From DAOPXV01 sp964551445 (GTDB lineage: Bacteria > Muiribacteriota > UBA9980), in assembly GCA_964551445.1 (NCBI GenBank), contig CAZKCG010000012.1, forward strand, positions 41,423 through 105,422: a stretch of DNA of 64,000 nt. The letters run 5' to 3'. The stretch's first letter is position 1. Each line of letters begins with the position of its first letter. A model generated the notes under the pieces. It did no database searches and was not told the DNA's origin. It was given only the letters and a program-made list of their open reading frames with translations. The position numbers and the translations under genes are program-made. Positions 59,513 to 64,000 of this stretch are shown in pieces.

Positions 59513-60379
59513 ATGGAAATCAGCGCAAGCGCAGTAAAAGAATTACGTGAAAAATCAGGATGCGGCATGATGGACTGCAAAAAAGCTCTCCTTGAGAACG
59601 AAGGCGACATGCAGAAATCTATGGACTTTTTAAGAAAAAAAGGCCTCGCCATGGCAAAAGCCAAAGCAGACCGTACCGCTAACGAAGGCATCGTTTACGC
59701 ACAGGTATCGGCCGACAGCAAAAAAGGCATACTCGTAGAGGTCAACTGCGAAACAGATTTCGTCGCCAAGACCGACGAATTCCAGGGCCTGGCAAAAGAC
59801 CTCGCGGCTCAGGTTTTTGAAACCGCTCCCGCGGACGTACCCGCTTTTCTCGAACAGCCCTTCATCAAAAACAAAAGCCTTAAAGTCAATGATTTCATCG
59901 TTGAAAAAGTCGCCGCTATAAAAGAGAACATAAGCGTTAAAAGGCTCACCACCTTCAACGAAGGCCTCGTTCACTCATATATCCACATGGGTTCGAAACT
60001 CGGCGTTCTCCTTGAAATGACGGCCGACCAGGCTCTCGCCAATAATCCTGAATATGTTGAGCTCTCAAAAGACCTCACCATGCAGATAGCCGCCGCTAAT
60101 CCTCTTTTCATCGACAGAAACAGCGTTCCTAAAGAAATAGTCGAAAAAGAAAAAGAGATCTTCAGAGCGCAGATGGCCGAACAGAAAAAACCCGCCAACG
60201 TTATGGAAAAGATAATCGAAGGCAAAATAAACAAATATTTCGAAGAGATCTGCCTTCTCGAACAGGCTTTCGTAAAAAATCCCGATCAGAAGGTCAACCA
60301 GTATCTCGCTGAAAAAGCTAAAAAACTCAATCAGCCCGTAGCTATCAAAAAATTCGTCCGTTTCAAAATAGGCGAATAA
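59513..60379 (+). CDS. tsf: Elongation factor Ts
   Basis: 288 residues. The start ISASAVKELREKSGCGMMDCKKALLENEGDM is the UBA-type EF-Ts N-terminal domain, then VEVNCETDFVAKTDEF (the TDFV finger), and GLVHSYIHMGSKLGVLLEMT. EF-Ts releases GDP from EF-Tu. AGAAAGGG precedes the ATG by 6 nt. rpsB-tsf order is universal in bacteria. Confidence 0.97.
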   Translation: MEISASAVKELREKSGCGMMDCKKALLENEGDMQKSMDFLRKKGLAMAKAKADRTANEGIVYAQVSADSKKGILVEVNCETDFVAKTDEFQGLAKDLAAQVFETAPADVPAFLEQPFIKNKSLKVNDFIVEKVAAIKENISVKRLTTFNEGLVHSYIHMGSKLGVLLEMTADQALANNPEYVELSKDLTMQIAAANPLFIDRNSVPKEIVEKEKEIFRAQMAEQKKPANVMEKIIEGKINKYFEEICLLEQAFVKNPDQKVNQYLAEKAKKLNQPVAIKKFVRFKIGE

Positions 60380-60404
60380 TTTCGTTTTCGAAAGGAAAAT
60401 AAAA

Positions 60405-61118
60405 TTGCCTCTGAAATATAAAAGGATACTTTTAAAACTTTCAGGAGAAACTCTCGGCGGGGAAAAAGGGGCCGGTTACGACCCCGAAACTCTCGCGCGT
60501 ATTTCAAACGAAATAAAACAGGCCTACGATCTGGGCGCTGAAATAGCCATAGTCATCGGCGGCGGCAACATATTCCGGGGCGTCTTCGCGAAAGACCTCG
60601 GTATAGAGCGCTGCACCGCCGATTATATGGGAATGCTCGCGACCGTCATGAACGCCCTCGCGCTTCAGAATTCCCTTGAACAGGCCGGTCTTTCGACGCG
60701 CGTGCTCTCCGCCCTCGAAGTAAAATCGGTGGCGGAACCCTTCATATTAAGAAGAGCGCTGCGCCATCTTGAAAAAAAACGCGTGCTCATACTCGCGGCC
60801 GGAACCGGAAGCCCGCTTTTCACGACCGATACGCCTTCGGCGCTTCGCGGCGTGGAACTTCGCTCGGACGTTCTGTTAAAGGCAACGAAGGTAGACGGCG
60901 TATATTCGAAGGACCCGAAAAAATTTCCCGACGCTGTGAAATACGACAAGCTCACATTCGATGAAGCGATATCGCAGCATCTTAACGTGATGGATATGAC
61001 CGCGTTCACGCTGTGCCAGGAAAACAACCTGCCTATAATAGTTTTTAACATCCGTGAATCCGGAAACATTTTAAAGATAATTCAGGGCGAAAACATTGGT
61101 TCTATTGTCACAAATTAG
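60405..61118 (+). CDS. pyrH: UMP kinase
   Basis: 237 residues from a TTG start with GAAAGGA upstream. The PLKYKRILLKLSGETLGGE start, EIAIVIGGGNIFRGVFAKDLG, ADYMGMLATVMNALALQ, and GVELRSDVLLKATKVDGVYSKDPKK are typical of hexameric bacterial UMP kinase, regulated by GTP and UTP. It phosphorylates UMP to UDP. Confidence 0.96.
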   Translation: MPLKYKRILLKLSGETLGGEKGAGYDPETLARISNEIKQAYDLGAEIAIVIGGGNIFRGVFAKDLGIERCTADYMGMLATVMNALALQNSLEQAGLSTRVLSALEVKSVAEPFILRRALRHLEKKRVLILAAGTGSPLFTTDTPSALRGVELRSDVLLKATKVDGVYSKDPKKFPDAVKYDKLTFDEAISQHLNVMDMTAFTLCQENNLPIIVFNIRESGNILKIIQGENIGSIVTN

Positions 61119-61139
61119 TTTTTGTGGAGGAAAGTACAC

Positions 61140-61697
61140 ATGTTAGAAAAGATCTATTCGGAAATCACTCAGAAAATGGAAAAGACCATCGTTTCGTTAA
61201 AGGAAGAACTGGCGACCTACCGTACCGGACGGGCTAATCCGAATGTGCTCAACAAGATAAAGGTCGACTATTACGGAGTATCGAACGCTCTCACTCAGCT
61301 TGCGACCATCTCCGTGCCCGATTCGAAAACGATCGTAATATCTCCTTTTGATAAAGCCTCTCTCGGCGAGATCAATAAGGCCATACAAAAATCAGACATC
61401 GGAATAAACCCTCAGGTCGACGGAAACATCATCCGCCTCTCGGTTCCGCCGCTTACGGGCGAACGCCGTCAGGAGATCGTTAAACTGATCAAAAAACGGT
61501 CGGAGGAATTCAAGGTCAACACAAGAAATCACAGGCGCGACTGCATGGAAACAGTAAAAAAAGCCAAGACCGACGCGCATATTTCGGAAGACGACGTGAA
61601 AAAAGCGACTGATAAGATACAGAAGATCACCGATCAATACATCGCCAAAATAGACGAGATCACCGAAGCGAAATCGAAGGACATTTTGAGCGCTTAG
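61140..61697 (+). CDS. frr: Ribosome recycling factor
   Basis: 185 residues from ATG 61140; a TTG at 61122 in frame is rejected because GGAGG sits just before the ATG. Motifs: VSLKEELATYRTGRANPNVL, IQKSDIGINPQVDGNIIRLSVPPLTGERR and HRRDCME. It splits post-termination ribosomes with EF-G. 21 nt separate pyrH and frr. Confidence 0.97.
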   Translation: MLEKIYSEITQKMEKTIVSLKEELATYRTGRANPNVLNKIKVDYYGVSNALTQLATISVPDSKTIVISPFDKASLGEINKAIQKSDIGINPQVDGNIIRLSVPPLTGERRQEIVKLIKKRSEEFKVNTRNHRRDCMETVKKAKTDAHISEDDVKKATDKIQKITDQYIAKIDEITEAKSKDILSA

Positions 61698-61715
61698 TTT
61701 TATAATACTCTGCGA

Positions 61716-61743
61716 GGCGGGACGGTTTAAGGACCGGCCCGCC
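61716..61743 (+). terminator. Hairpin after frr
   Basis: GGCGGG (61716-61721) pairs with CCCGCC (61738-61743), with inner CGGT/ACCG. No T-run, so termination is uncertain. Confidence 0.35.
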
Positions 61744-61831
61744 CGCGTGAATAATATCGCGATTTAATTTTTTTCGACCTTTGGGAAATCACTTCCTGAA
61801 GGTATTGTGTTTGTTATAAAGACTTTTTTTT

Positions 61832-62620
61832 ATGAAATTAAAAATACCTGTCGCGGAACTTAAAACGATGCCCAAACCGGCTCATATCGCTATAATTATG
61901 GACGGGAACGGACGCTGGGCGACCTCTCGCGGTTATCCGCGCACCTACGGCCATTTAAAAGGCGTGGGCGTCGTGGAAAAAATGACCGAATTCTGCGCGG
62001 AAATAGGCGTTTCGGCGCTCACGCTCTATTCGTTCTCGACGGAGAACTGGAAGCGGCCGGAAACCGAGGTTGGCTACCTCATGTCGATTTTTTATAAATA
62101 CATGAAGACGAAGCTTTCGAAATTCATGAAAAACAATATCCGCTTCAGCGTAATGGGCCGCCGGGATGATCTCGCGCCTAACGTTCGTGAAATGATCGAG
62201 ATCACCGAACGGGAAACTTCCAGGAACACAGGCATGATGTTAAACCTGGCGGTTAGCTATTCGGGGCGCGCCGAGATACTCGACGCCGTGAAACACATAG
62301 TCGCCGACGCGAAAAACGGATCTTTACCGCAGCTTTCAAAAAGCGGAACGATCGATCCTAAAAGCCTTGATTTTATTAACGGCGATTTTTTTAAAAGTTA
62401 TTTATACGCGCCCGATCTTCCCGAACCGGAACTTTTGATAAGGACCTCGAACGAATTCCGTATTTCGAATTTTTTACTCTGGCAGATAGCGTATTCGGAA
62501 ATTTATATAACGCCTAAGTTCTGGCCGGAATTCACGGCTAACGATCTCATAGACGCGATCACGGATTTTAATTCACGCGAAAGAAGGTTTGGCGGGCTTC
62601 ACGCCGCGCCTAAGAAATAG
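61832..62620 (+). CDS. uppS: Isoprenyl (undecaprenyl) diphosphate synthase
   Basis: 262 residues. The catalytic MDGNGRWATSRGYPRTYGHLKG, YSFSTENWKRPETEV, and the final RTSNEFRISNFLLWQIAYSEIYITPKFWPEF are standard for cis-prenyltransferase. It makes the undecaprenyl carrier for cell-wall glycans. It has no visible ribosome site in the T-run before the ATG. A later Met (residue 13, MPKPAH) is a possible alternative start. Confidence 0.96.
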   Translation: MKLKIPVAELKTMPKPAHIAIIMDGNGRWATSRGYPRTYGHLKGVGVVEKMTEFCAEIGVSALTLYSFSTENWKRPETEVGYLMSIFYKYMKTKLSKFMKNNIRFSVMGRRDDLAPNVREMIEITERETSRNTGMMLNLAVSYSGRAEILDAVKHIVADAKNGSLPQLSKSGTIDPKSLDFINGDFFKSYLYAPDLPEPELLIRTSNEFRISNFLLWQIAYSEIYITPKFWPEFTANDLIDAITDFNSRERRFGGLHAAPKK

Positions 62621-63439
62621 ATGCTGACAAGGATATTATCGGCCGCCGTTCTTATTCCGGCGGTTATCTGGTGCATATACGAGGGCGGGATCCCGCTCAC
62701 TCTGCTCATACTCGCGGCCAACGCCATGGGCTTATCCGAATTTTTCGACTTCTGCAGGGCGAAATCGGTCGAATGTATGAGATTTCCCGCGCAGTTAATA
62801 TCGGCGCTTTATATCCTCAACTCCCATTTCACCAAGGTCAACGACAAAACGCACGGATTCGAGTTCTCTCCGCTGCTCATACTCGGCTTCGTGTTCCTGA
62901 TATTGTGGCTTGCCGCCCGAAGAAAGACCGACGGATCGATACTCGAGATCTCCACGACTATATTCGGCTTTCTTTATATAAGCGTATTTTTAAGCTTCGC
63001 CTTATACATTAGAAATCTCGAATATGGCCGCGGCATATTATTTTTCGTGATCGCCACCGTCTGGGCCGCGGACACTTTCGCTTATTTCGGCGGCATGCGG
63101 TTCGGAAAATTCAGCGGGCGCCTTTCCCCCGAAGTATCACCTAAAAAATCAATAGTGGGAGTTTATTCAGGCCTTATGGGAAGCGCGGCAGCGGCCATAT
63201 TATTTTTCCATTATATGCCCGTCGCGAATATTCCATTCTGGGCATATATCCTTTTCGCCTTCGTATTGAACGCGTTCTCGGTGCTCGGCGATCTTATGGA
63301 ATCGCAGCTCAAAAGAGACTGCAAGATAAAGGATTCATCGGCGGCCATTCCCGGGCACGGCGGAATTCTCGACCGCGTCGACAGCCTTCTTCTGGCGTTC
63401 CCGTTCTCATATTACTATTTCGTGTTTTTTATCAGATAA
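62621..63439 (+). CDS. cdsA: Phosphatidate cytidylyltransferase
   Basis: 272 residues with about seven membrane helices. The C-terminal signature is DLMESQLKRDCKIKDSSAAIPGHGGILDRVDSLL, which matches the CdsA motif with its KD...GHGGxxDR metal site. It makes CDP-diacylglycerol for phospholipids. The ATG follows the uppS stop directly. Confidence 0.96.
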   Translation: MLTRILSAAVLIPAVIWCIYEGGIPLTLLILAANAMGLSEFFDFCRAKSVECMRFPAQLISALYILNSHFTKVNDKTHGFEFSPLLILGFVFLILWLAARRKTDGSILEISTTIFGFLYISVFLSFALYIRNLEYGRGILFFVIATVWAADTFAYFGGMRFGKFSGRLSPEVSPKKSIVGVYSGLMGSAAAAILFFHYMPVANIPFWAYILFAFVLNAFSVLGDLMESQLKRDCKIKDSSAAIPGHGGILDRVDSLLLAFPFSYYYFVFFIR

Positions 63440-63464
63440 TTAATTTCTGGAGGTTTTATATAAA

Positions 63465-64000
63465 ATGACAGGTTTTTTACTCGGGTTTTTATCGATATGC
63501 TTCGTATTATCTTTAATAGTGGTCTTTCACGAATTCGGCCACTACATAACCGCTAAAAAAAGCGGCATTCTCGTGCGTGAATTCTCGGTCGGATTCGGCC
63601 CGCTTATATTCGGAAGAACAAAGGGCGAAACCAATTACTGCGTTCGCGCCATACCGCTCGGAGGATACGTCGATCTCGCCGGCATGGATGAGAACGAAGA
63701 GCTTGAAGACCCTTCGCGCGCTTTCTATAATAAAAATCCCTGGTCGAAAATGCTTATACTTTTCGCCGGATCTTTCATGAATTTTATCCTCGCCTTCCTT
63801 ATTTACTGGATAATATACTCAGGACACGGAATAATGCAGAAACCTTTCTATTCGATACCCGTCGTAGCTTCAGTCATGAGCGGTTCGCCCGCGTACGAGG
63901 TCGGCCTGAAAAAAGGCGATGTCCTCCTCGCCGCGGATTCGATCGAAATGAAAACATGGGACGATTTCAGATTTTACATACAGGCCAAGGCCGATCAAGA
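63465..64000 (+). CDS. rseP: RseP-type site-2 protease, 3' part outside window
   Basis: 178 residues to the window edge. ATG 63465 has TGGAGG in front. HEFGHY (about residues 22-27) is the zinc motif of the intramembrane metalloprotease, then FSVGFGPLIF, IPLGGYVDLAGMD, a second helix (ILFAGSFMNFILAFLIYW) and the start of a PDZ domain (SGSPAYEVGLKKGDVLLA). The usual dxr gene between cdsA and rseP is missing. Confidence 0.95.
   Translation, partial: MTGFLLGFLSICFVLSLIVVFHEFGHYITAKKSGILVREFSVGFGPLIFGRTKGETNYCVRAIPLGGYVDLAGMDENEELEDPSRAFYNKNPWSKMLILFAGSFMNFILAFLIYWIIYSGHGIMQKPFYSIPVVASVMSGSPAYEVGLKKGDVLLAADSIEMKTWDDFRFYIQAKADQ

Noticed and set aside
1..64000. CRISPR array, phage or insertion sequence
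   Set aside because: No regular spaced repeats, transposase, integrase or phage structural motif was seen on either strand.

Overview
The 64 kb window is chromosomal DNA of an anaerobic-looking, Gram-negative-type (diderm) bacterium. Evidence for an outer membrane is a small beta-barrel-like protein ending in Phe, a secretin-like protein, lipoproteins and a LolD-type ATPase. Two housekeeping clusters (rpsF-rpsR-rplI-dnaB and rpsB-tsf-pyrH-frr-uppS-cdsA-rseP) and a ptb-buk pair sit among many secreted or membrane proteins that I do not recognise. The mix of a bacterial XPB helicase, pseudopilin-like proteins and many orphan exported proteins suggests an uncultured candidate-phylum lineage. Riflebacteria or Wallbacteria would fit, but this is inference and was not checked. 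No phage, insertion sequence, CRISPR array or rRNA was seen.

Layout. 1-7.1 kb: the tail of a LysM protein, a degenerate secretin-TPR protein, then an operon of a hypothetical protein, a methyltransferase, an unknown protein and an XPB helicase. 7.1-12.4 kb: a large metalloprotease-like lipoprotein, a B12-type radical SAM enzyme and a GspG-like pseudopilin, tightly packed. 12.4-17.6 kb: rpsF-rpsR-DUF2232-rplI, dnaB and an OFA-type MFS transporter. 18-23.4 kb (minus strand): an NMO-family flavoprotein with a secreted protein, and a trxB-M42 peptidase-flavoprotein-phosphatase operon. 23.6-30 kb: a beta-barrel-like protein, LolD-like ATPase, HD hydrolase, lytic transglycosylase, gamma carbonic anhydrase, a secreted Ala/Pro/Lys-rich protein and a MoaD/ThiS-like protein.

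30-43 kb is the most unusual part. It has a Gln/Pro-rich exported protein, a 1966-residue membrane protein with an internal pseudopilin-like segment and duplicated ectodomains, an overlapping HExxH protein, and a two-gene cassette (SH3b-SH3b-M23 peptidase plus six-bladed-type propeller protein) present twice in tandem. 43-50 kb: a BtpA-family protein, a cNMP-PAS histidine kinase that seems to start at CTG, a CHASE2-GAF-GGDEF cyclase, and a four-gene ferredoxin/metal-binding-type operon. 50-58 kb: ptb-buk, a minus-strand MurC-like / DegT-like (catalytic Lys replaced by Ser) / glycosyltransferase-like operon, tRNA-Lys and a GT-B glycosyltransferase. 58-64 kb: the translation, UMP kinase and envelope-lipid cluster, running off the edge inside rseP.

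Regulation is unusually readable. Many genes have near-perfect sigma-70-type promoters (TTGACA, 17 bp, TATAAT), including three exact matches facing left and one facing right, and many intrinsic terminators are visible. A GC-rich intergenic repeat of about 123 bp occurs twice in opposite orientations 25 kb apart, with a partial third copy.
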